From NCBI GenBank assembly GCA_035455245.1, contig DATIFN010000003.1, positions 36,309-100,308 on the forward strand: a stretch of DNA of 64,000 bases, given 5' to 3'. Shown in pieces: positions 15,671-24,253 of this stretch. The stretch's first letter is position 1, and each line of letters starts with the position of its first letter. Both the position numbers and the translations under genes were made by a program. The DNA is from UBA8516 sp035455245. Its GTDB lineage: Archaea > Thermoproteota > Nitrososphaeria > Nitrososphaerales > Nitrosopumilaceae. The notes under the pieces were generated by a model. The model worked only from the letters and a program-made list of their open reading frames with translations, did no database searches and was not told where the DNA came from.

Positions 15671-18130
15671 CTAATTTCTTTTCCATTTTCTTAATAAGAT
15701 TAACACTCCTATTGTCGCTCCAGCAATCACAATTACTGGTATCACATAATCTTGTTCTATAGGAAATACTCCGGATTCGGTATTCAATACATCAGGAATG
15801 GAAGTATATTCTCCTTTTATTCCCAAAAAGCTAGTTCTCAAAATATCTGGTCGTAAAGCAGAATCTGATACTGAAAATAACTCCAAGTCGTTTGCACCTA
15901 TACTAAATAGTGAGGTTTGATCTTTTGATAATGTAATCTCAATTTTGTTGTTCTCGGATTTTTTTGTACCTGATGCAACAACTTTGTTGTCAGCATTAAT
16001 AAAATAATAGTAAATGATCGACTCGTCGTTAACAGATATAGGAATCGTTAATTCTTTTCCTATTGATACAACATCTGGCATATCAACACGATTTATTTTG
16101 GAAAGTTTGACATTTTCAAAATCCTTCCAGTGCCCTGCTTCAAATGGATAGGTTGGATCATCAAAGGCAGAAATTGTTATTGTCCTTGCTTCTGGGGAAT
16201 AGTTTTCAAGATAAAATGGTCCATTACTTATTACCGCGTGATTTTTTTGTATAATCCATGATATTGTTGAATCATATCTTGAATTATAATAAGAAGGATT
16301 GGATTCGAAAGTTGCTAGGGCAGGTGGAATAAAGTTTGATTTTTTGAATTCATCAAGATTTGATTTTATCAGATTTGCATCATCTGGAACAATCAATGAA
16401 AGCCATTCTATATTATTTCCAATGGCATTTGATCTTGAAAATGCAGTTTTTCCATCGGTTACAGATTTTTCCATTGCCGACATTAACTCCCATGGCATGC
16501 TTGCCCACACTACTGCAGAATCTGCAATCTCTGCTTCATCAAAGTGCCAATAATCTTGATACACTTCTATAGTGTCACTGTCAATCACCCTTACTCCAAC
16601 AAGTGTTTGGGCGCCTACGTAGGCCTTTTGAGAATATTCGGAATCACATGTCTTGTCTTCCTCCGTCTCACAAACCCACTCATACAAAAAATAGATCGAA
16701 TACATGACATCATTCATGTCCATTGGTTGACCATTGTGCCAGTTACTAAAATTTAGATCAAATGTTACCTTGCTTGTGGCCTGATTGCCCTTGCCTACCT
16801 TTATCCAACTTTGTTGAGTGGAATTCCATTTTATTGCGTCCTCCGGAACTGCAAGTTTCCCCGTAGGTCCAGCGGTCTCAACGTGCCATTGCGTCCTAAT
16901 TGGAATTGTTACTCCTGTGTATGGATGTCTGAATGTGACAGGATCAGAAATGGCATCCCATATTTCCCTGCTGTAGAGATCGCTTAAACCTCCTATTGGA
17001 TTCCATGCACCTTGGTAGATCTGTTTTACTCCAATTTTTACCAAATTTGAATCACTTTGTACATTTATTGGTGTAAACCTACTCGGAACACCGGCACCAA
17101 AGTCGTTTACTATTCCTGATACTTTGACATTTGAAACATATTGATCAATCTTGCTTGCAAGAAATATTCTAACAGATTCTTCTACTCCAATTTTTGTTGC
17201 TTGTTTCAAAAGATCGGCACGTTCCTGGGCAGAAGTAAAATTGCCATTGAATACATTCATAGATAAAGAATCGATAGTGTCATTTTTGTAATTCCAATAA
17301 TCAGGATTACAAAATCCAGGCATATTACAATACCAAGGAGAATACATCTGTGCTGTAACTAACGTATCATATTTTACAAATGCTGATCTTCCTGCGTATC
17401 CTTCTGTGTAAATACTCCATTTTTGATCTTTAGGATCGCTTCCATAAACAATAGAAAAAGCCTTATTCAAATCCCCAAAATCTTTTTTCACTGTAAATCC
17501 AAATTTTTCTAGCTGTGAAGAAAGAATTTCGCCAATAGATTTTCTTACAGGGTCATCGCTTCTGATAAAAATTATTACCTCAATTGGTTTTGAATCATAA
17601 AACCACTTGTTATCAACTTTTTCGGCTCCGGCCGTGGTAAGAGCATTTGAAATCATTTCTTCAGCAAGTTTTGGATTATATCTAAAGTTAAACGATTCAA
17701 GTTGCTCTAAGACCAGAAGATAGTCAGGATCAAATGGTGTATAACCAGATATCATAGACGTGCCGTATCCTCCAAGAAGTTCGTTTACAATTAATTCACG
17801 GTCGATTAGATAATTAAGAGCAAATCTTACCTCACGTAATGAAAAGGGATTGAATTTATCTGATGGTGCAGGATTTACAAGAATACTATAAGATCCTCCT
17901 GTTGATTGAAAGACGTTTAGTCCTTCTCTTGCCTTGGGGTCTTCAATTCTGTCAGAAGAAACCCTATAATAATAAATGTCCAGGTTTCCGTTTTTAACCT
18001 CCTCTAGTGCAGTGTTTTCATCAGCATATTGGATGAACTGCACTTTATCAACAAAAGTTCCCTTGTCAGCAGAAGCATTAAGTGAACCAAAAACAAAAAA
18101 TGACAGCATCACCAGAAACAGCAATTTCAT
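15671..18130 (-). CDS. Membrane-anchored ABC substrate-binding protein, SBP_bac_5 type
   Basis: An 819-residue binding protein. A signal peptide (KLLFLVMLSFFVFGSLNASA) starts it and a C-terminal helix (YVIPVIVIAGATIGVLILL) followed by RKWKRN anchors it, the usual archaeal substitute for lipid anchoring. The body resembles the oligopeptide/nickel family (LREVRFALNYLIDRELIV; VTFDLNFSNWHNGQPM). It is larger than the usual 500-600 residues, with the Leu/Arg helix block occurring before the second lobe motif, so an altered domain order or duplication is possible. First gene of the importer operon. Confidence 0.88.
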   Translation of the reverse strand: MKLLFLVMLSFFVFGSLNASADKGTFVDKVQFIQYADENTALEEVKNGNLDIYYYRVSSDRIEDPKAREGLNVFQSTGGSYSILVNPAPSDKFNPFSLREVRFALNYLIDRELIVNELLGGYGTSMISGYTPFDPDYLLVLEQLESFNFRYNPKLAEEMISNALTTAGAEKVDNKWFYDSKPIEVIIFIRSDDPVRKSIGEILSSQLEKFGFTVKKDFGDLNKAFSIVYGSDPKDQKWSIYTEGYAGRSAFVKYDTLVTAQMYSPWYCNMPGFCNPDYWNYKNDTIDSLSMNVFNGNFTSAQERADLLKQATKIGVEESVRIFLASKIDQYVSNVKVSGIVNDFGAGVPSRFTPINVQSDSNLVKIGVKQIYQGAWNPIGGLSDLYSREIWDAISDPVTFRHPYTGVTIPIRTQWHVETAGPTGKLAVPEDAIKWNSTQQSWIKVGKGNQATSKVTFDLNFSNWHNGQPMDMNDVMYSIYFLYEWVCETEEDKTCDSEYSQKAYVGAQTLVGVRVIDSDTIEVYQDYWHFDEAEIADSAVVWASMPWELMSAMEKSVTDGKTAFSRSNAIGNNIEWLSLIVPDDANLIKSNLDEFKKSNFIPPALATFESNPSYYNSRYDSTISWIIQKNHAVISNGPFYLENYSPEARTITISAFDDPTYPFEAGHWKDFENVKLSKINRVDMPDVVSIGKELTIPISVNDESIIYYYFINADNKVVASGTKKSENNKIEITLSKDQTSLFSIGANDLELFSVSDSALRPDILRTSFLGIKGEYTSIPDVLNTESGVFPIEQDYVIPVIVIAGATIGVLILLRKWKRN

Positions 18131-18295
18131 GATTTGACTGAATCGAACTGTTTTTAATCTTCTTTGGTTTGTGTTGAGCTATCCGTTGACACCAGCTAGA
18201 ATTATCGCATCGTAAAGATGTTAAATACTTTAAAAAATTATAATTTCAAATTTTTATCATTTTTTATCATTTATTCTTAAAATGTATATAATAGA

Positions 18296-18946
18296 ATGAG
18301 AAAATCAGATTTGTTGAATCTCCAAACGCTAGTGAGAGGAATTAACGGAATAATTCCGGGAGGAATGTCAGTCAAGGACTTTTCAATGGTTACTAGAACT
18401 GATGAAGAAACGGCAAAGATGGTACTTGATAATTTCTTACAAAATGGCATTGGCGAATATGAGGATCATCAAGTCTTTTTTGATGAAAATGACCGGCTAA
18501 AGACATGTCTTTTAGCGCTACGGATGGGTGCAGATATTGAGGAGGTTTCAAGATCAATTGATTGGAAGGATTTTGAATCTCTTACTGCAGAAATCTTGGA
18601 TGCCAGTGAGTTTGAAACAACAAGAAATCTAATTTTAACAAAACCAAGAATGCAAATAGATGTAGTTGGTGTAAAATCCGATGTGGCAATTCTAATTGAT
18701 TGTAAGCATTGGAAAAGGGCCAGTCAATCATCGCTAGAAAAAGCGGTAAAAATGCAGATAGAAAGAACAAAGCGGTTTCTAAAAACAGAAAATGTCAAAG
18801 CAGCAATTCCTGCAATTGTCACTTTATATCAAGAAAAAATAAGGTTCATAGACAAAGTTCCAATCATACCAATTTTACAGCTTAGTTCTTTTTGTGAAGA
18901 ATTTTATGGAAATCTAGATGATCTTAACACGCTAGAACATAGTTAG
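18296..18946 (+). CDS. PD-(D/E)XK nuclease-like protein
   Basis: A 216-residue protein. Residues 1-80 look like a winged-helix region (DFSMVTRTDEETAKMVLDNFLQNG). From residue 88 a restriction-endonuclease-like fold starts: WKDFESLTAEILDASEFETT, then MQIDVVGVKSDVAILIDCKHW, giving the D-x(n)-D-C-K motif where the usual (D/E)XK is DCK. This resembles Mrr-like or archaeal Holliday-junction-type enzymes. No methylase neighbour, so a repair role is likelier than restriction. A TATATA run lies only about 6 bases before the ATG, so the true start could be further in. Confidence 0.7.
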   Translation: MRKSDLLNLQTLVRGINGIIPGGMSVKDFSMVTRTDEETAKMVLDNFLQNGIGEYEDHQVFFDENDRLKTCLLALRMGADIEEVSRSIDWKDFESLTAEILDASEFETTRNLILTKPRMQIDVVGVKSDVAILIDCKHWKRASQSSLEKAVKMQIERTKRFLKTENVKAAIPAIVTLYQEKIRFIDKVPIIPILQLSSFCEEFYGNLDDLNTLEHS

Positions 18947-20668
18947 GAAAAAAAAGACAGTAGTTCCTATCAAAAAAGCTTGTGTGATTCTCATGGTGCG
19001 ATCAAGGGATTTTGAATAATCTTCAAGAAGAGTGGTTCCCATAATTTTGACATCAGTTTCATGCTGAAGAGCTTCAAATGAAGTCTCGGAAATGTTTTGT
19101 TCTGCTTTTTTAGCCAGATCTAGATACCAAGAAGATGCTTCTTGAGATGTAGAAAGACTTCCAAATGTAAAGTAGCCATGTTTGTTTCTTGCTTCTTTTG
19201 TTTTATAATGAGTGTCGGAAGTGCACATTTCAATTAAGTTATATCCCTCTTTTAAAAGAGAATTTACAATTTCTTCACGGAAACCATTTTCCATATTATT
19301 AGAGTCTGACCACCCAAGGAAAAATTTTTCGTTTCCTATTTTCATACACAAGATTCCAATTCCACCAGGACCAAGGTCATCTGCAAGAATTTTTTGATTT
19401 TCCAAGTTGGCATATCCTATCTCTAGCGGCAATGTTTCCTTTGTTATCAGAGTATCAAGGTTTGATTTCGCGGCTTTGAAAAGATCATCTGCGTCATTTG
19501 GTGAGATCTCTTCGCCCATTGCATTATGACTGTCAATGATTAGTAGTTTATCAAATCCACGGTTTGTTGCATATTGATCTAGTTCATTTTTTACATAGAG
19601 TGGAACATCCTCCATCCCATGTGGAGAAAGGGACAGGATAAGAACAGCCGTCTTGTCAAACAACATACCAACTGTTCTCGCTTTGTTTACCTGTACGGTA
19701 ACAGGTTTTGTGCATTTATTTCCTTGATCTAAAACAGAGCTTTTTGCAAAGCTTGCCAAGTATGCCTCAACTTGAGATTTTGAAGGAAGATTTAGCGAGT
19801 GATCAGAAATGCCGTGCATTACCATTGCAGATGAGTTTAGATTTTTGTATATTTGATACGGAATATTACTTCCGCCTATTGGATGAAATGGTCCGGGGTG
19901 AACTTCTGGCAAGACGAGTCGAAATTCGTTGTTTTTTGTCTTGAACCTAATTTGAAAAGTTGAAACCTTGGATGGTTGTGAGCGCTCCTCTATCAACCGT
20001 TCCATTTTAGAAGGATCATTTCGTGTCCATGCTGCGACATATGCTTGTAATACCTTATGTGTGCGTGGAACGTTGGGCCCTCCAGCTCTATCTGTTATTA
20101 TGGTCCAAACTGTCCCAACCACTAAAAAGACAACGCCATAACCAATCGCTTGCAAGTCGGAAAGCATCGGGATCCACAAATTAAACGGAATAATTGCTAA
20201 AAACATTGCCAGAGGTTGTAGCAGACAGATTGACCATGCTAGTTTTACTTTTGCACCAAGAACGGAAGTAAAAATTCCTATTCTAAAAGCTGCAAACAAA
20301 AACATTCCTTCGGTCAAATAAATTGGCAAGAGTTCTGGTTTAGAAAATACTGGAACAGAAATTAAACCTCCTAATGCTGTTACAAGCCATAACAGACTAC
20401 CAAATCCTGAGATATGTCTTACTTTGGATCTTTCGGTGTACAGGAGACGGGCATCAATTATTTGTGTGACAAGTAGTGCAATTATTGCTACAAACAGATG
20501 AGTAAAAAATTTGTCATAGTTTTCAAAATATGCTAGTTCTGCAAGTATCACGAGGATGGATACAACAACTACAGAGACAAAAAGGGAGAGATATGGCGAG
20601 GAAGGCGTAAGAAGGGTTAAGGAGTATCTCTTGTGAATCCGAGATACATTATCCGCGTTTTCAGTCAT
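18932..20668 (-). CDS. DUF2070 membrane protein
   Basis: About 578 residues. The N-terminal 190 residues hold six or so membrane helices; the soluble C-terminal part has VLPEVHPGPFHPIGGSNIPY, MHGISDHSLNLPS and DSHNAMGEEISPNDAD, the hallmark blocks of this archaeal family (conserved His/Asp suggest a metal-dependent hydrolase). Function unknown. The ATG at 20668 overlaps the TGA of the Sec61 beta gene (ATGA), so I prefer it over an upstream TTG at 20695. Its 3' end overlaps the convergent nuclease-like gene by 15 bases. Confidence 0.85.
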   Translation of the reverse strand: MTENADNVSRIHKRYSLTLLTPSSPYLSLFVSVVVVSILVILAELAYFENYDKFFTHLFVAIIALLVTQIIDARLLYTERSKVRHISGFGSLLWLVTALGGLISVPVFSKPELLPIYLTEGMFLFAAFRIGIFTSVLGAKVKLAWSICLLQPLAMFLAIIPFNLWIPMLSDLQAIGYGVVFLVVGTVWTIITDRAGGPNVPRTHKVLQAYVAAWTRNDPSKMERLIEERSQPSKVSTFQIRFKTKNNEFRLVLPEVHPGPFHPIGGSNIPYQIYKNLNSSAMVMHGISDHSLNLPSKSQVEAYLASFAKSSVLDQGNKCTKPVTVQVNKARTVGMLFDKTAVLILSLSPHGMEDVPLYVKNELDQYATNRGFDKLLIIDSHNAMGEEISPNDADDLFKAAKSNLDTLITKETLPLEIGYANLENQKILADDLGPGGIGILCMKIGNEKFFLGWSDSNNMENGFREEIVNSLLKEGYNLIEMCTSDTHYKTKEARNKHGYFTFGSLSTSQEASSWYLDLAKKAEQNISETSFEALQHETDVKIMGTTLLEDYSKSLDRTMRITQAFLIGTTVFFFLTMF

Positions 20669-20829
20669 GGTAGGAAGAACAATTTTAGAATCCAAGAGAC
20701 TACAATTAAACCAGCTGGAATAGATACTACTATCTCAGGTCTGACACGATATCCCTTAGTTTCATCCTCAAAGAACCTTAGAAGACCGGCACTAGAGGCA
20801 GGAAGTGGTGCAGATTTTTTGCTACTCAT
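20665..20829 (-). CDS. secG: Preprotein translocase subunit Sec61 beta (SecG)
   Basis: A 54-residue protein read from ATG. The pattern is that of archaeal Sec61 beta: a short Ser/Lys/Pro-rich cytoplasmic head, SSAGLLRFFEDE, a conserved RVRPEIVVSIPAG and one C-terminal membrane helix LIVVSWILKLFFLP. It forms the third subunit of the SecY translocon. The TGA overlaps the start of DUF2070, and the ZNRD2-like gene lies 43 bases upstream, giving a three-gene operon. Confidence 0.92.
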   Translation of the reverse strand: MSSKKSAPLPASSAGLLRFFEDETKGYRVRPEIVVSIPAGLIVVSWILKLFFLP

Positions 20830-20872
20830 GGCTGTCTTTGAAGACGAGAATTTTACATAAATACTTTATGCG

Positions 20873-21196
20873 CTATTTTCTGAGTTTTTCTATGATTTCT
20901 ATCAGATCTGTAATTGATTTCATGATCTGTTGCTGTTTGTAGTGATCTTTTTCATGCTCAAGTTCTTCAGAAAGATCCTTTAATTTTTGTTCAAATTTTG
21001 CAAGGGCCGGATTTTGTTCAATTTTTTCCTCCAGAATGGGAATGTCTTCTTCTTTTGCTTCCCTACCACAATTAACACAAAGTGCGTGACCATCTTTCAT
21101 TACGCGAACACCTTTACAGTAAGGACAAGGATCGCTTATCAGAGTTGCACCTTTTAGGAGCATCTCTACAGCTTTTTTTGTAAGATCTTTTGACAC
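20873..21196 (-). CDS. ZNRD2/SSSCA1-like zinc-ribbon protein
   Basis: A 107-residue protein of the archaeal family related to human ZNRD2 (Sjogren/scleroderma autoantigen p27). AVEMLLKGATLISDPCPYC-KG...ALCVNCGRE holds the four zinc cysteines; the C-terminal half is a coiled coil (KFEQKLKDLSEELEHEKDHYKQQQ). Function in archaea is unknown. It heads the operon with Sec61 beta and DUF2070 and is divergent from the aSUI1 gene. Confidence 0.85.
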   Translation of the reverse strand: MSKDLTKKAVEMLLKGATLISDPCPYCKGVRVMKDGHALCVNCGREAKEEDIPILEEKIEQNPALAKFEQKLKDLSEELEHEKDHYKQQQIMKSITDLIEIIEKLRK

Positions 21197-21275
21197 AAAT
21201 CTTGTTTACCGGTCCATGTAAAAAAAGATAGATACAGACAAGGCTTAATAGTGGGAAAGCGGTTTTTTATCTTGA

Positions 21276-21584
21276 ATGGCGGTTATCTGCAATACATGCG
21301 GACTCCCTAATGATTTATGCGCCTGTGGTGAACTTGAAAAAGATGCTACCCAGATTGTTGTTCGTCTAGAGGAAAGACGATTCAAAAAGAAAGGAACCAT
21401 GATTGAAGGGGTAAATCCAAAAATGAATGATCTTGGAAAAGTGGTAAGAGAATTAAAAGCGAAGTATGCATGTGGTGGCACAGTAAAAGATGGTTACATC
21501 CTGTTGCAAGGAGATCATAGGGACACAATCAAGGGAACTTTGGTAAAGCTAGGATTTCCTGAATCCAGTATCGAAGTTCATTAG
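21276..21584 (+). CDS. Translation initiation factor aIF1 (SUI1)
   Basis: A 102-residue SUI1 protein that helps select the start codon on the 30S subunit. A zinc-knuckle N-terminus (CNTCGLPNDLCACGE) precedes the SUI1 fold: VVRLEERRFKKKGTMIEGV, LGKVVRELKAKYACGGTVKDG and ILLQGDHRDTIKGTLVKLG. The CGG-containing loop is typical. Divergent from the ZNRD2-like gene and followed after 5 bases by the CPBP gene. Confidence 0.94.
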   Translation: MAVICNTCGLPNDLCACGELEKDATQIVVRLEERRFKKKGTMIEGVNPKMNDLGKVVRELKAKYACGGTVKDGYILLQGDHRDTIKGTLVKLGFPESSIEVH

Positions 21585-21589
21585 TTGAT

Positions 21590-22573
21590 TTGCAAAGCGA
21601 TAGAATCTTCAAAGCTCTTTCTACACCATATTCTGCGTTAACATCAGTAATCCTTGGATTGATGATAGTTTCCTTTCCTGTCGGAGCATATGTGGTCTTT
21701 AACTCAGATATTGGCAAGGAAATAAGGTTTGATTTTCCTATTAATGGGATTGATGTTTTTATCGCTGGCATTGGTGTAAAGATTCCAATTCAATTTGAAC
21801 TTGGTGATGGTTTCATCACATTGTGGTGTGTGTATCTAGTTTTGTTTGCAATTTCTCTTTTGGGTCCTAAAACCAATTTTTCGAAAGCCATTTCCTCTCT
21901 CATGACTGAAGGGTGGCACAATATCAGAAGCAATTATCTTCTTGGAATGTTGACATGGTTCTCAATCCTAATTGTTGCGTCTGTTGCTATTGATTCCATA
22001 CAACAAAGTTTTGGAATCCTTACAGAACCACCCGAATTCCAAAACAGACTGATTCAGTTCTTTCGCATCACACTGTCTCCTTTAACTGAGGAAATAGGAT
22101 TCAGGATGTTTCTAATTGGCCTACCACTTTTTGCCATGTTTGCCACAAATATGTCAATTAGAAATTTCTTCAGAGCATTGTGGCATCCTTCACAGAATCT
22201 AGACATTAGAAATTACAAAAAAGTAGTAGGGCTAATCATAGTAGTTGGAATATTTTTTGGAGCAGCTCATATAATTTCTGGTTCTCCATGGAGCACAGGC
22301 AAGTTTGCACAGGCTGCTGTTAGTGGGGTGATAATAGGCTGGGTTTATGTAAGACATGGTTTAGTTCCAGCAGTTTTAATTCACTGGGCAACAAATTATG
22401 TAATATTTTCTTATATTTTTTTTATGTCTGGTGCAAATCAAACCTCAACCGAGGCATCAAACCCATTTCTTAACACACTTGAAATTTTATTTTTGATCTC
22501 AGGTACTATAGCCATAATTATTTTCATATTAAATTATATTAAATCAAAAAAAGAAAACACTGCTCTAGTGTAA
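21590..22573 (+). CDS. CPBP-family intramembrane protease
   Basis: A 327-residue protein with about seven membrane helices. The CPBP/Abi catalytic blocks are present: EE at 167-168 with R172 (TEEIGFRM), His in FFGAAHIISG and HWATN. These glutamic-type intramembrane proteases relate to CAAX prenyl proteases. The TTG start is five bases after the aSUI1 stop, so the two are probably cotranscribed, although no functional link is evident. Substrate unknown. Confidence 0.88.
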   Translation: MQSDRIFKALSTPYSALTSVILGLMIVSFPVGAYVVFNSDIGKEIRFDFPINGIDVFIAGIGVKIPIQFELGDGFITLWCVYLVLFAISLLGPKTNFSKAISSLMTEGWHNIRSNYLLGMLTWFSILIVASVAIDSIQQSFGILTEPPEFQNRLIQFFRITLSPLTEEIGFRMFLIGLPLFAMFATNMSIRNFFRALWHPSQNLDIRNYKKVVGLIIVVGIFFGAAHIISGSPWSTGKFAQAAVSGVIIGWVYVRHGLVPAVLIHWATNYVIFSYIFFMSGANQTSTEASNPFLNTLEILFLISGTIAIIIFILNYIKSKKENTALV

Positions 22574-22574
22574 C

Positions 22575-23207
22575 TTACAAACCTTGAAGTATTTTAGAAT
22601 TCGACTGGTTAAAAAATTGTGAAACAAACTGAAGATCAGACAATTCATCCACATCAAGCATTATTCTTCGTATCAAGACAAGAGCTGATGAAGCTGAAAT
22701 TTCTTCAGCCTTACTAAGATGAATTTTGTAACTGTCCTCGTCATAATGAGTTTTCATTAAATTTACAGGCGTACGAAACAACGCATTTGTACCATCAAAT
22801 TTTCTTGAAGGAACCACAAGGGCACACTTTTGAGACATTTTAAAATTAAACAGTGTCTTAATGTCACCTGGCTGCATTAACGGTATATCCTGAGGAAACA
22901 CAATGGTGGCATCATATCCATTTTTTTTAAAATACTCATCTGCTATGGCCACGGCATTATTTACTCCAAGTTCTTTTTCGTCGATGATTTCGATGCAACC
23001 AAATCTTTTCCCGATGGAAAATGCACTTTCATCTTTAGTTACAAGAGCAGTTTTTTCTATTAGATCAGATTTCGAAATTGTTCTTAGAACCTCTTCTAAC
23101 ATCAACTTGCAGATTATTTCCCTTTTTTCAGGTGATAGGTTAAGTCGCCTTTTTGCCTTTGAAAAAGTTTTTACAGGAACTATGGCTGCTGTCCTAAATT
23201 TAGACAT
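22575..23207 (-). CDS. cofC: 2-phospho-L-lactate guanylyltransferase (CofC)
   Basis: Nucleotidyltransferase that activates 2-phospholactate (or a related phosphoenolate) with GTP in coenzyme F420 synthesis. A 210-residue protein with the glycosyltransferase-A-like start AAIVPVKTFSKAKRRLNLSPEKRE, PQDIPLM as the metal/nucleotide aspartate block and VVPSRKFDGTNALFRTP, typical of CofC. It overlaps the upstream cofD by 8 bases and is its operon partner. Convergent with the CPBP gene (2-base gap). Confidence 0.93.
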   Translation of the reverse strand: MSKFRTAAIVPVKTFSKAKRRLNLSPEKREIICKLMLEEVLRTISKSDLIEKTALVTKDESAFSIGKRFGCIEIIDEKELGVNNAVAIADEYFKKNGYDATIVFPQDIPLMQPGDIKTLFNFKMSQKCALVVPSRKFDGTNALFRTPVNLMKTHYDEDSYKIHLSKAEEISASSALVLIRRIMLDVDELSDLQFVSQFFNQSNSKILQGL

Positions 23208-24120
23208 GCACTTGTTTTAGAATAAATGATGCAAGCGCGTCTTCCTCAATTTTGTCTTTCATTTTTAATTTAGTTTCATACACATGCATGTCAAGGTTTT
23301 CGATTTTTCTTGTAAGCAATCGATCTGACGAATCTATTACCATGTGTGATGCAACTTCGGAATACATCTTTGCGAGTCCATATGCAGAAACCTCCATTCC
23401 TGCAGCCTCCATGTATTTTACGGCAGGACCACTAATTGCTTTGTTACCAATAAGTGGACTTACAACAACAACTTTCTTTTTTGATTTTGAAAGTTCTTTT
23501 TTAATCCCCTTTATTGATAGAATTGGGCCTATGCTAGTAAGTGGATTACCTGGAGCAATTACAACTAATTTTGCATCGTGGATTGCGTTGACTGCAGCAG
23601 GGTTTGCTCGTGCTTTGTCAGCACCAAGATACTTTATTCCCTCGACATTATCTTGACCCCGATATTTTACCCAGTATTCTTGTAGGTGAAGTTCACCTTT
23701 ATTGGTAACAATTCTTGTTTCAACATTATTGTCTGTTACAGGAATTATCTTTGTATCAATCGCAAATTTCTGACACATCCAAGCTGTTATATCGGTTAAA
23801 TTTTTGCCATTTTTTAACATGTTAGTTCTCAAAAGATGGGTGGCAACATCCCTGTCTCCTATCTTAAACCAAGTTTCTTCACCAAGAATTTCCATTTGAC
23901 GTAAAAATCCAAAAGTATCTTTTTTAATTCCCCATCCCTTGTCGGTATCGAGCAAATCAGCAAGCCCATAAAGAATTGTGTCTATATCAGGACATACGTA
24001 CAGGCCATAAAGCCAGTAATTATCACCAACGTTTGAGATTACATTGATATCTCTTGTTTGCGAGGACATTCCGCGTACAAGTTTTACAGAACCAGTTCCA
24101 CCGGCAAGTATTGTTATCAT
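23200..24120 (-). CDS. cofD: 2-phospho-L-lactate transferase (CofD)
   Basis: Transfers the activated lactyl (or enolpyruvyl) phosphate to Fo, the last core step of F420 formation before glutamylation. A 306-residue protein with the diagnostic AGGTGSVKLVRGM near the N-terminus, NVGDNYWLYGLYVCPDIDTILYGL block and APGNPLTSIGPIL. ATG start; first gene of the cofD-cofC operon. The cofG-cofH pair is 17 kb away at 41.0-43.4 kb. Confidence 0.95.
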   Translation of the reverse strand: MITILAGGTGSVKLVRGMSSQTRDINVISNVGDNYWLYGLYVCPDIDTILYGLADLLDTDKGWGIKKDTFGFLRQMEILGEETWFKIGDRDVATHLLRTNMLKNGKNLTDITAWMCQKFAIDTKIIPVTDNNVETRIVTNKGELHLQEYWVKYRGQDNVEGIKYLGADKARANPAAVNAIHDAKLVVIAPGNPLTSIGPILSIKGIKKELSKSKKKVVVVSPLIGNKAISGPAVKYMEAAGMEVSAYGLAKMYSEVASHMVIDSSDRLLTRKIENLDMHVYETKLKMKDKIEEDALASFILKQVHV

Positions 24121-24253
24121 TTTTTAGACCTCCAAGATTTGTTTATGAAGACAAATGGACAATAATTACTTTTGCTAGATAATAGCAGATCATGAAATTA
24201 ATCCATTTTAAAAAAGAAGAAGATTTATTACTCTCAGCAAAAGCAGATTTTCC

